The notes under the pieces: model-generated
The model's database searches: none
Told to the model about the DNA's origin: nothing
What the model saw: only the letters and a program-made list of their open reading frames with translations
Position numbers and translations under genes: made by a program
Source: Pedobacter jeongneungensis
Lineage (GTDB): Bacteria > Bacteroidota > Bacteroidia > Sphingobacteriales > Sphingobacteriaceae
DNA length: 64,000 bases
Assembly: GCF_000633455.1 (NCBI RefSeq)
Contig: NZ_AYMG01000036.1
Location: 16,604-80,603 of the forward strand
Direction: 5' to 3'
In this document: positions 49,873 through 57,611 of the stretch, one piece after another
Position numbering within the stretch: position 1 is the first letter of the stretch
How the letters are laid out: each line of letters begins with the position of its first letter

Positions 49873-51299
49873 TGGATTTACCCACGGTCTGTTTGTTTTT
49901 AAATTCAGCGTTAAGTACAATATTACCACCAGCAAATGTAGTTTTGGTTGCTTTACAGGAACCAGATACAGGATCGGTTGGCTGGCGTTTGTTCTTCGCC
50001 TTGTTTTTGGTGCTATTAAACGGATTTTTTGTGGCAGCAGAGTTTGCCATTGTAAAAGTTCGTGCATCACAAATAGAAATTAAAGCAAAATCAGGCAGCC
50101 GTGTAGGTAAAATGGCCAAAGGAATTATCCATAATCTTGATGGATACCTGGCTGCCACACAGCTAGGCATAACGCTTGCATCACTTGGCTTAGGTTGGGT
50201 AGGTGAAGGCGTTATGCATACTATCTTTAAAAACCTTTTCGATAGCTTGCAATGGGGGCTAAGTGATGCTTCTATCCATACCGCATCAACCATTGTAGCC
50301 TTCTCGTTAATTACCATCATGCACATTGTTTTTGGTGAATTAGCACCAAAATCATTCGCTATCCAAAGACCGGTAGCCACAACACTTTTCGTTTCCATAC
50401 CACTTCAGTTATTCTATGTGGTATTTCGTCCATTTATCTGGACTTTGAACAGCTTAGCTGCTATCATTCTAAAGCCTTTTGGTATCGATACTTCGGCTGG
50501 TCACGAATCAATCCACAGTACCGAAGAATTACAGTACTTGCTTGATCAGGGTAAAGAAAGTGGTGCTCTAGATAACAATGAACACGAGCTAATTAAAAAT
50601 GTGTTCGATTTTAACGAGCGCGTGGTGAAGAATATCATGGTACCGAGGACCAAAATCTCGGGCATCGAATTAACTTCTCCGAAAGAGGAGGTTATAGATA
50701 CCATTATTAAAGAAGGGTACTCCCGTTTGCCTGTTTACGATGATGTAATGGATAAAATTGTTGGTATTATCCATGCAAAAGATATTTTGCCTTTAGTAGC
50801 AGCCGGGAACCAAACCTGGACAGTTAATGATATTATCCGCAAACCTTACTTCGTAACTGAAACGAAAAAAATCAACGATCTGATGAGCGAACTGCAAAGT
50901 AACCGCATACAGATTGCCATTGTATTGGATGAGTTTGGTGGTACGGCCGGTATGGTTACACTTGAGGATATTGTTGAAGAACTGGTTGGCGAAATTCAGG
51001 ATGAATACGACGAGGAAAAACCATTGGTAGAAAAAGTTTCTGATAATGAATTTATTGTAAATGCATTTGCAACGGTTTATGATGTAAATGAGCATTTACC
51101 GCACGATTTACCAGAAGATGAAGATTTTGATACCGTAGGCGGTTTGGTTTCTCATGTTTTCGAACGAATTCCCGAAGTTGGCGAAAGCAACGAATCATAC
51201 GGTTACCTGTTTACAATCCTTAAAAAAACAGAACAGAATATCGAAACCATCAAGTTAGAACTGGTCATCAATAAAGCAGATATGGTTGATAATCATTAA
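49872..51299 (+). CDS. CNNM/CBS/CorC-type membrane protein (hemolysin family)
   Basis: 475 residues. A DUF21/CNNM membrane domain comes first (about 30-210) with LLNGFFVAAEFAIVKVRASQ, ATQLGITLASLGLGWVGEG and MHIVFGELAPKSFAIQRPVA. A CBS pair follows (about 240-360) with VFDFNERVVKNIMVPRTKIS, IIKEGYSRLPVYDDVMDKIV and VLDEFGGTAGMVTLEDIVEE. The CorC/HlyC transporter-associated domain ends the protein (about 385-470). Family members are linked to Mg2+ or other cation transport; the ion here is inferred only. It overlaps ppa by one base. Confidence 0.93.
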   Translation: MDLPTVCLFLNSALSTILPPANVVLVALQEPDTGSVGWRLFFALFLVLLNGFFVAAEFAIVKVRASQIEIKAKSGSRVGKMAKGIIHNLDGYLAATQLGITLASLGLGWVGEGVMHTIFKNLFDSLQWGLSDASIHTASTIVAFSLITIMHIVFGELAPKSFAIQRPVATTLFVSIPLQLFYVVFRPFIWTLNSLAAIILKPFGIDTSAGHESIHSTEELQYLLDQGKESGALDNNEHELIKNVFDFNERVVKNIMVPRTKISGIELTSPKEEVIDTIIKEGYSRLPVYDDVMDKIVGIIHAKDILPLVAAGNQTWTVNDIIRKPYFVTETKKINDLMSELQSNRIQIAIVLDEFGGTAGMVTLEDIVEELVGEIQDEYDEEKPLVEKVSDNEFIVNAFATVYDVNEHLPHDLPEDEDFDTVGGLVSHVFERIPEVGESNESYGYLFTILKKTEQNIETIKLELVINKADMVDNH

Positions 51300-51307
51300 T
51301 TTCAACG

Positions 51308-52012
51308 ATGCATATTTTTTATACGCCAGATATAGCCCAAAATACTTACACACTTAACGAAGAAGAAAGTAAACATTGTGTTAGGGTACTTCGCCTCGGT
51401 GTTGGCGCAATCGTAAATCTGGTTGATGGTAAAGGTGGTTTTTATACCGCAGAAATTACTTCCGATAATCCCAAAAAAGTTTCACTGTCTATATTAAAGG
51501 TAGAAAAGGAGTTTCATAAGCGAAACCATTATTTACACATTGCTGTTGCTCCTACTAAAAATATCGATCGTATTGAATGGTTTTTAGAGAAAGCCACCGA
51601 ATTGGGAATTGATGAAATTACCCCAATTATTACCGATCGGTCAGAACGTAGAATAGTAAAAGAAGACCGCTTGAATAAAGTGATCACTTCTGCAGTAAAA
51701 CAATCAATTAAAGCTTATCATCCCAAGTTGAACGACGCTATTTCTTTTAATACATTTTTAAAAGAACCATTTGAAGGAGAAAAGTTAATTGCTCACTGTA
51801 TTGATCAGGGAGAGAAACAATTCATCTCGAAATTGGTGTCACCACATCAAAAATACCTCATACTTATTGGTCCCGAAGGAGATTTCACACCAGAAGAAGT
51901 TAATTTAGCTTTGAACAAAGGCTTTAAAGCACTAACTTTAGGTGATAACAGGTTGCGCACTGAAACTGCCGCACTAGCTGTTTGTTTTGAAATCAATTAC
52001 CTTAACCGATAG
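51308..52012 (+). CDS. rsmE: 16S rRNA (uracil-1498-N3)-methyltransferase
   Basis: 234 residues of the SPOUT/RsmE family, which methylates U1498 of 16S rRNA with S-adenosylmethionine. The C-terminal knotted domain is marked by YLILIGPEGDFTPEEVNLAL and TLGDNRLRTETAALAVCFEI. The middle KNIDRIEWFLEKATELGIDE is also typical. Its stop is 5 nt before the TTG start of the DUF4159 frame. Identification is sound. Confidence 0.95.
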   Translation: MHIFYTPDIAQNTYTLNEEESKHCVRVLRLGVGAIVNLVDGKGGFYTAEITSDNPKKVSLSILKVEKEFHKRNHYLHIAVAPTKNIDRIEWFLEKATELGIDEITPIITDRSERRIVKEDRLNKVITSAVKQSIKAYHPKLNDAISFNTFLKEPFEGEKLIAHCIDQGEKQFISKLVSPHQKYLILIGPEGDFTPEEVNLALNKGFKALTLGDNRLRTETAALAVCFEINYLNR

Positions 52013-52016
52013 CCAA

Positions 52017-52125
52017 TTTGAAGTTTTCAGTTTTTAGTTTTCAGTTTCCAAAATTCAGGCCTTTAGCTTACGGCTTTGGTCTTTTGGCTTTCAGCTTTTT
52101 GCTTTCCGCTTTCAACCCTTTTCCG
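52017..52125. repeat. Low-complexity repeat of TTTTCAGTTTTCAG / GCTTTCAGCTTT words coding for a signal peptide
   Basis: The stretch is built of two word sets, ttttcagtttttagttttca and ctttcagctttttgctttcc, with ggcctttagcttacggcttt between. Like the dyad repeats elsewhere in the window it is made of degenerate tandem words. Here it is translated as the N-terminus of the DUF4159 protein. Confidence 0.75.
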
Positions 52126-52722
52126 CCAACTTATCGTATGGCAAAGTTAAAATACAGCGGTGGTGGCGATTGGTATGCAGACCGTACAGCGCTACCTAAT
52201 TTAATTGCCTATTGCAACACCAATCTGAAAACGAATTTTTACGCCGAAGAAAGCATTGTTGAAGTAGGTTCAAAAGAGATTTTTAATTATCCCTTTATTT
52301 ATATGACGGGGCATGGTAATGTGGTTTTCAGCGATCAGGAAGTGAAAAATTTAAGGCAATACCTTACCGGTGGCGGCTTTCTCCATATTGATGATAATTA
52401 CGGTTTGGATAAGTTTATCAGGCCACAGATGAAAAAGGTATTTCCTGAACTGAGCTTTGTCGAATTACCTGCAAATCACGCCATTTATAACCAGAAATTT
52501 AAGTTCCCGGCAGGTTTGCCAAAAATCCACGAACACGATAATAAACGGCCACAGGGATTTGCCTTGATTTATAAGGGAAGAGTAGTTTGTTATTACACTT
52601 ACGAGTGCGATTTAGGCAACGGTTGGGAAGACTTTGGTACTTATCCTGAAGACACACAAGAAACGCGGACAAAAGCGCTTAAAATGGGCGCAAATCTTGT
52701 TCAATATGCTTTAACTCAATAA
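52018..52722 (+). CDS. DUF4159 family protein, apparently exported via a repeat-encoded signal peptide
   Basis: 234 residues if translation starts at TTG 52018. The only in-frame ATG, at 52138, would give 195 residues starting MAKLKYSGGGDWYADRTALP. The long version begins with a basic/aromatic stretch and a hydrophobic FGLLAFSFLLSAF resembling a signal peptide, and family members usually have one. The core has KLKYSGGGDWYAD, FIYMTGHGNVVFS, GGGFLHIDDNYGLDKFIRP and VVCYYTYECDLGNGWEDF, typical of DUF4159. The function is unknown. It sits 3 nt before the biotin carrier gene. The start choice is uncertain: TTG is rare. Confidence 0.8.
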   Translation: MKFSVFSFQFPKFRPLAYGFGLLAFSFLLSAFNPFPPTYRMAKLKYSGGGDWYADRTALPNLIAYCNTNLKTNFYAEESIVEVGSKEIFNYPFIYMTGHGNVVFSDQEVKNLRQYLTGGGFLHIDDNYGLDKFIRPQMKKVFPELSFVELPANHAIYNQKFKFPAGLPKIHEHDNKRPQGFALIYKGRVVCYYTYECDLGNGWEDFGTYPEDTQETRTKALKMGANLVQYALTQ

Positions 52723-52725
52723 GCC

Positions 52726-53226
52726 ATGCATAAAGTAAAAGTAAACGATCAGTTTTTATTCGAAATTGAGAATAAGGATTCAGCTTTTTTAGTAAATGGA
52801 GAACCTATTCAGCTTGATATCAGTACACTTGGCCATAACAATACACATGTTATCTACCAAAACAGGTCTTTTAATACAGAACTTGTTGAAATAAATAAGG
52901 CTGAAAAAACCTGTAAAATAAAGGTAAATGGAAATATTTACCAAATCAGCATTGAAGATCAGTTTGATGTTTTGTTAAAGCAACTGGGGCTGGATAATTT
53001 AACTTCCAGTAAAGTTTCTGAAATTAAAGCACCTATGCCTGGCTTAGTTTTAAAAGTATTGGTAGCGGAAAATGCTGAAGTGAAAAAGGGAGATAATTTA
53101 CTTATCCTCGAAGCCATGAAAATGGAGAATATCTTAAAATCTTCAACGGATGGGGTAATTAAAAAGGTATTGGTTAAACAGGGAGATAAGATAGAGAAAA
53201 ACCAGATTTTGGTTCAATTTAAGTAA
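52726..53226 (+). CDS. Biotin/lipoyl-attachment carrier protein (BCCP-like)
   Basis: 166 residues ending in a biotinyl domain (about 97-166): IKAPMPGLVLKVLVAENAEV, KKGDNLLILEAMKMENILKS with K132 as the likely biotinylated lysine, and KKVLVKQGDKIEKNQILVQF. The N-terminal 90 residues are beta-rich (FLVNGEPIQLDI, KIKVNGNIYQISIED) and resemble the carrier subunit of an acyl-CoA or pyruvate carboxylase. The partner carboxylase genes are not in view, so the enzyme it serves is unknown. Confidence 0.9.
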   Translation: MHKVKVNDQFLFEIENKDSAFLVNGEPIQLDISTLGHNNTHVIYQNRSFNTELVEINKAEKTCKIKVNGNIYQISIEDQFDVLLKQLGLDNLTSSKVSEIKAPMPGLVLKVLVAENAEVKKGDNLLILEAMKMENILKSSTDGVIKKVLVKQGDKIEKNQILVQFK

Positions 53227-53250
53227 ACAAATTTTTTACCTCGGGATATC

Positions 53251-53335
53251 GTCATTGCGAGAAGGCTTTTTCAGCCGACGAAGCAATCTTACACCTATGG
53301 GTTATAGAGATCGTTTTAAGATTGCTTCGTGTGCC
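53251..53335. repeat. Dyad repeat, GACGAAGCAATC...GATTGCTTCGT type
   Basis: gacgaagcaatcttaca and taagattgcttcgtgtgc pair over about 15 bp, with gtcattgcgagaaggc just before. Same family as 8338-8400. Confidence 0.7.
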
Positions 53336-53433
53336 TAATCCTTATAAGTAAAAATAGCAGAGTGCAATGAACTTTAGATGACGAGTTTCTTTTTATTATC
53401 CGATAACCAAAGTATACTACAAAATACAGCGCA

Positions 53434-53467
53434 TAAAAAAAAGTCCCGATATTAAATCGGGACTTTT
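53434..53467 (-). terminator. Rho-independent terminator of gldJ
   Basis: A 12-bp stem (53439-53450 with 53456-53467; core gtcccgat / atcgggac) and a 5-nt loop. On the minus strand it is followed by a T-run (complement of 53435-53442). It begins 5 nt after the gldJ stop. Confidence 0.88.
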
Positions 53468-53472
53468 ATAAT

Positions 53473-55155
53473 TTATTTACCTCTGCTAACTCTGTAAGGT
53501 TTTTGAGGTGGATTTTTAAAACTTCTTTTTCCTGCAGTACTGATCTCTGGAGCACCAAGCATGGTCATGGCACAACGGAAGCCAACTTCAGCAGATGATT
53601 CATCCTGTTGCATAAAACGGCGGGTTGCCGGGTTTAACCAGTACGCCATATCATTCCATGAACCACCTTTATAAACCCTCGATTTATCGTTCACCAAAGT
53701 TACACCTTCTTCGTTAAGTAGAGTGTTTTGTCTATCACGATAACCCCTTTGATCGGCCTGGTAAGTGGTAGATGCGGCTACTGCAGCCTGTGGATCTGTC
53801 GATTTTGAGATCGAATCTGAACGTTTAGCCTGAGCTTGTTTTTCTGCCCAGGTTTGTTTTCTGCCAGCATAAGCATTTTCCTTAATAGGATTACCATACT
53901 TATCCAAAGCGATTTTTCCACTCTGCGAATCTTCCAATTTTTTGTTGGTGAAATAGTTACCACGATAAGGATTAAATGCATCAGCATCAGTAAATGTAGC
54001 CGTTCTGTAAACATCATTAACCCACTCATTTACGTTTCCAGCCATGTTGTATAAACCGAAATCGTTTGGTGTATATTGAATAACCGGAACAGTTAAATCT
54101 CCTTTATCATTCAGTGAACCACCAACACCCATATAATCTCCAGGGGCTCTCTTAAAGTTGGCCTGAATCATACCTCTGGTTTTCTTTTTGGCCGAACTAA
54201 CGCCCAAACCGTTCCAGGGGTAAATTTTATTCTGGTTAATGTTTTCGTATTCTGTGTTACCAATTAAGCCTAAAGCAGCGTATTCCCATTCAGCTTCTGT
54301 TGGTAAACGATAGGGCTGCATAATTACACCATCTTCTAGTGTTGCTGTTCTTCTAGGCTGACCGTTTTTACCACCTGTAGCTGCTGTTCCTCCAGCAGTT
54401 GTAGTAGCTGCGCCAGCTTTTGTATTATAATCAATTGGTGCATTTTTACCGATGTCGTTGTACTGGTTGTTAAGGTAAGCATCCGTATTATATGGCTTAT
54501 CTGGTTTTGCAGCAGCAGTGGTTGTAGCACCATCCTTTGCTTTTCCATTACCTGCCAATGTTTTATAATCAGTTAAGATTCCTTTTTCGCGCAGGATAAA
54601 TTCATTTGCTCTCGAAGTCCTCCATTCGCAATAGCGTGATGCCTGCTCCCAGGAAACACCCACAACAGGGTAGTCACGGTAAGCCGGGTGCCTTAAGTAG
54701 TTATCAACGTAAGGTTCGTTATATGATAGTGCCTGACGCCATACTAAGGTATCCGGTAACTCATTATAATAATATTCGCGGTCTTCCGGGAAATTATACC
54801 TGATCCAGTGTAAGTATTCTAACCAATCAGTATTCGATACCTCAGTTTCATCCATGTAAAAAGATGGAACGGTAACCTGTCTTTTGTAGTTGTAGATATT
54901 TGGCTCAACACCTGGAACTTCGATGGCACTACCACCAACTACTAAAACCCCACCTTCAATCGGGATTAAACCCGGTCCTGGTGCTCTTTTGTATTTGGTA
55001 GCTACAGCAAAAGCACCAGACTGGTTGTTTTTGCTTTTCCTATCTGCATAAGGAATACCGGTTTTACTAGAACTGTTTCCACTTTTTGAGCTACAACCCG
55101 AAAGCAAAACGGCTAATGATAAACAAGTAAAAGAATATAGTAATAGTTTTTTCAT
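53473..55155 (-). CDS. gldJ: Gliding-motility / type IX secretion lipoprotein GldJ
   Basis: 560 residues from the ATG at 55155; upstream in-frame codons from 55179 give a less likely start. The lipoprotein signal ends LAVLLSGCSSKS with acylated C21. The rest is a formylglycine-generating-enzyme-like (SUMF1) fold: GLIPIEGGVLVVGG, VTVPSFYMDETEVSNTDWLE, DYPVVGVSWEQASRYCEWR, YRLPTEAEWEYAALG, YNMAGNVNEWVNDVYR and YKGGSWNDMAYWLNPATRRF. In this family the fold is structural. A Thr/Ala-rich insert (about 205-275) is not part of the core. GldJ is needed for a stable type IX secretion complex. The divergent neighbour is porV. Confidence 0.9.
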   Translation of the reverse strand: MKKLLLYSFTCLSLAVLLSGCSSKSGNSSSKTGIPYADRKSKNNQSGAFAVATKYKRAPGPGLIPIEGGVLVVGGSAIEVPGVEPNIYNYKRQVTVPSFYMDETEVSNTDWLEYLHWIRYNFPEDREYYYNELPDTLVWRQALSYNEPYVDNYLRHPAYRDYPVVGVSWEQASRYCEWRTSRANEFILREKGILTDYKTLAGNGKAKDGATTTAAAKPDKPYNTDAYLNNQYNDIGKNAPIDYNTKAGAATTTAGGTAATGGKNGQPRRTATLEDGVIMQPYRLPTEAEWEYAALGLIGNTEYENINQNKIYPWNGLGVSSAKKKTRGMIQANFKRAPGDYMGVGGSLNDKGDLTVPVIQYTPNDFGLYNMAGNVNEWVNDVYRTATFTDADAFNPYRGNYFTNKKLEDSQSGKIALDKYGNPIKENAYAGRKQTWAEKQAQAKRSDSISKSTDPQAAVAASTTYQADQRGYRDRQNTLLNEEGVTLVNDKSRVYKGGSWNDMAYWLNPATRRFMQQDESSAEVGFRCAMTMLGAPEISTAGKRSFKNPPQKPYRVSRGK

Positions 55156-55813
55156 ATAATACATTGGAAATATCGCCAATAGGCAATTCAGACGATAAAA
55201 TTAAACAAATTTTAAATGAATATATAAATTATGTGACAATAAAATATCGATTATATTTTTAAGCCTAAACGTATTATTTTATATCGTATTGTGTCTATGA
55301 GTTATTTAAACGAAATTTTAGCTAAATAATTATAAATAAGCGATATAAATATAATTAATAAAAGTTAATCGGTTTTTAGAGGTGATGAAAGTGGTGTTGG
55401 CATTTGTGTTATTTATCATTTGGTTTAATAAATCTTTTATCTCATCAGATTTATGCTTTTAAGCAGCTTTAGTGGGCATTATGATTATTGGTAAATAGAC
55501 ATAATGTGATAACAATTTAGAGATTGCAAATAAATTAACCATATTTGATTTATAGATATTTGGCGGTAAAATACCAAAATTGAAAGAATTAAATAATTAA
55601 CAAGATCGAAGTGAATTCGTTTATATACTAAGTGGCTATAAATTTGTTACTTATGGTTTTTGCTGTCACACCCGTATGTAAAAATCGTAGGCTTAATTAG
55701 TAAATAATGTTAGAATTCGTAATTTGGTAAAATATAAATTTTGGTTTTACGTTACAGAGTATATTCTTATTTATTGCTAAACACCAAGATCTAAAATTAC
55801 GTACCTTTAAAGG
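55156..55813. other. AT-rich intergenic region between divergent gldJ and porV
   Basis: About 660 bp, very AT-rich, with no ORF of credible length on either strand. It must hold the divergent gldJ and porV promoters. A short inverted repeat (tttggcggtaaaataccaaa, near 55560) is the only structure noticed. No remnant of porU is visible, although porU often lies next to porV in relatives. Confidence 0.5.
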
Positions 55814-57007
55814 ATGAATTTCAAGTACATCAGTAAACTTGCTTTTTCTGCACTCTCAATGGCCTTGGTGTTTGGTAAAACGAACGCCCAAGTGGTTATA
55901 GGCAATAATACACAACCCAATGGCAGTGAGTTGAACAATATCATAACAGCAGTTCCATTTCTGCTTATTACCCCCGATGCCCGCGCCGGAGCAATGGGTG
56001 ATGCTGGTGTAGCCGTTGCGGGAGACGTAAATTCTGCCAGTATAAATGCTTCAAAACTTGCTTTTCTGGATAAACCTTATGGTTTTTCTGTTTCTTACAG
56101 CCCCTGGCTAAAAAGTTTGGTGCCTGATATTAACCTCGCTTATTTAAGTGGTTTTTATAAGTTAGACGATCGCAATACCATTGGTGCTTCATTAAGGTAT
56201 TTTTCATTAGGCTCCATCCAGCTTACCGATATCAACCAGCAGGATCTGGGTATTTCGAATCCAAGTGAACTTGCTTTTGATGTTTCTTATGCACGTAGTT
56301 TTGGCGAAGAATTTTCTTTGGGAACCTCTTTGAGGTATATTAACTCCAATCTGGCTTCAGGACAATTCTCATCTTCGGGCCAGGTGCACAGTGGAAACGC
56401 GGTAGCTGTTGATATTTCGGGGTTATATAAAACATCAACAATACTTTTTGGCAAACAGGCTATTCTTTCGGCAGGAGCCAATATCTCAAACATCGGAACA
56501 AAAATGAGCTATTCTGATGGGGGAGAAAACTTCTTTTTGCCTACCAATTTTAAAATAGGCGGTGCATCTACCTTCACAATGGATGATTTTAGTACCTTAA
56601 CATTTGCGCTTGATTTTAATAAGCTTTTAGTGCCAACACAACCGATATACGATTCGAACAATAATATTGTGAGCGGCAAAGATCCAAACCGTTCGGTACC
56701 TGCCGGTATTTTTGGTTCGTTTAGCGATGCACCTGGTGGTTTTAAGGAAGAATTGAAAGAAGTTGGAATATCAACCGGTCTGGAATATTGGTACAATCAA
56801 CAGTTTGCTGTAAGGGCAGGTTATAATTACCAAAGCCCAATGAAAGGCGATAGCCGTTACTTTACCTTAGGACTTGGCTTAAAATACAACGTATTTAATA
56901 TAGATTTCTCTTATTTAATTGCAAATGCGCAAACAAGCCCGCTTGCAAATACCCTACGTTTTGGTCTATTGTTTAACTTTGGCGACAAAAAGATTGTTAA
57001 AAAGTAA
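55814..57007 (+). CDS. porV: Type IX secretion outer-membrane shuttle protein PorV
   Basis: 397 residues with a signal peptide (SALSMALVFGKTNAQ) and an outer-membrane beta-barrel of the FadL type. The conserved start of PorV is present: NIITAVPFLLITPDARAGAM, GDAGVAVAGDVNSASINASK and LAFLDKPYGFSVSYSPWLKS. Later strands show the alternating pattern ending FGLLFNFGDKKIVKK. PorV ferries type IX cargo from the SprA/Sov translocon to the PorU sortase complex. It lies divergent to gldJ and 63 nt before ispF. Confidence 0.93.
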   Translation: MNFKYISKLAFSALSMALVFGKTNAQVVIGNNTQPNGSELNNIITAVPFLLITPDARAGAMGDAGVAVAGDVNSASINASKLAFLDKPYGFSVSYSPWLKSLVPDINLAYLSGFYKLDDRNTIGASLRYFSLGSIQLTDINQQDLGISNPSELAFDVSYARSFGEEFSLGTSLRYINSNLASGQFSSSGQVHSGNAVAVDISGLYKTSTILFGKQAILSAGANISNIGTKMSYSDGGENFFLPTNFKIGGASTFTMDDFSTLTFALDFNKLLVPTQPIYDSNNNIVSGKDPNRSVPAGIFGSFSDAPGGFKEELKEVGISTGLEYWYNQQFAVRAGYNYQSPMKGDSRYFTLGLGLKYNVFNIDFSYLIANAQTSPLANTLRFGLLFNFGDKKIVKK

Positions 57008-57069
57008 TTTGGCTGCTAGAGCTATATAACCGATTAACATATTTAAACAATTTATTAACCAAAATTTCC

Positions 57070-57549
57070 ATGAAAATTAGAGTAGGTTTCGGATTTGATG
57101 TACATCAGTTAAAAGATCAGCATCCTTTTGTTGTTGGTGGGGTTACATTAGACCATCATAAAGGTGCGTATGGACATTCGGATGCCGATGTTCTGCTCCA
57201 CGCCATTTGCGATGCATTGTTGGGTGCCGCTAATTTACGCGATATCGGCTTCCATTTTAAAAATACAGATGATCGATGGAAAGGAATCAGTAGCATTATT
57301 TTATTAAAAGAAACGGTTAAGCTATTGGCTGAAAAAGGATGGCAAATTGGTAATATCGATGCCATGCTCTGTTTAGAAGCGCCAAAAATCAATCCACACA
57401 TTCCTGCTATGCAACAGAACATTGCCGATGCAATAGGTATTTCCACAGAAGATATTTCGATTAAAGCAACCACTAATGAGCAGATGGGTTTTATCGGAAG
57501 GGAAGAAGGCGTTGTTTCTTATGCCGTTTGTTTGATAGAGAAGAATTAG
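57070..57549 (+). CDS. ispF: 2-C-methyl-D-erythritol 2,4-cyclodiphosphate synthase
   Basis: 159-residue trimeric enzyme of the non-mevalonate isoprenoid pathway. The metal ligands are D10 and H12 in RVGFGFDVHQL and H44 in SDADVLLHAICDALLG. The typical LRDIGFHFKNTDDRWKG, INPHIPAMQQNIADAI and SIKATTNEQMGFIGREEGV follow. It ends before a palindromic terminator shared with the convergent gene. Confidence 0.97.
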   Translation: MKIRVGFGFDVHQLKDQHPFVVGGVTLDHHKGAYGHSDADVLLHAICDALLGAANLRDIGFHFKNTDDRWKGISSIILLKETVKLLAEKGWQIGNIDAMLCLEAPKINPHIPAMQQNIADAIGISTEDISIKATTNEQMGFIGREEGVVSYAVCLIEKN

Positions 57550-57563
57550 GTGCCGGTATACTA

Positions 57564-57597
57564 AAGAAGTCAAGTTTTTTAAAAAACTTGACTTCTT
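57564..57597. terminator. Bidirectional terminator between ispF and the GH18-deacetylase-GT2 gene
   Basis: A 17-bp perfect palindrome with arms aagaagtcaagtttttt and aaaaaacttgacttctt. The T and A runs are inside the arms, so it can end transcription in both directions between two convergent genes. Confidence 0.85.
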
Positions 57598-57611
57598 ATT
57601 AATCTTTTAAC

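Noticed and set aside
49856..50398. 180-codon minus-strand open frame
   Set aside because: Opposite the CNNM gene; no domain and no operon partner.
55156..55813. porU remnant between gldJ and porV
   Set aside because: No stretch on either strand gives a recognisable C25 or PorU-like sequence.
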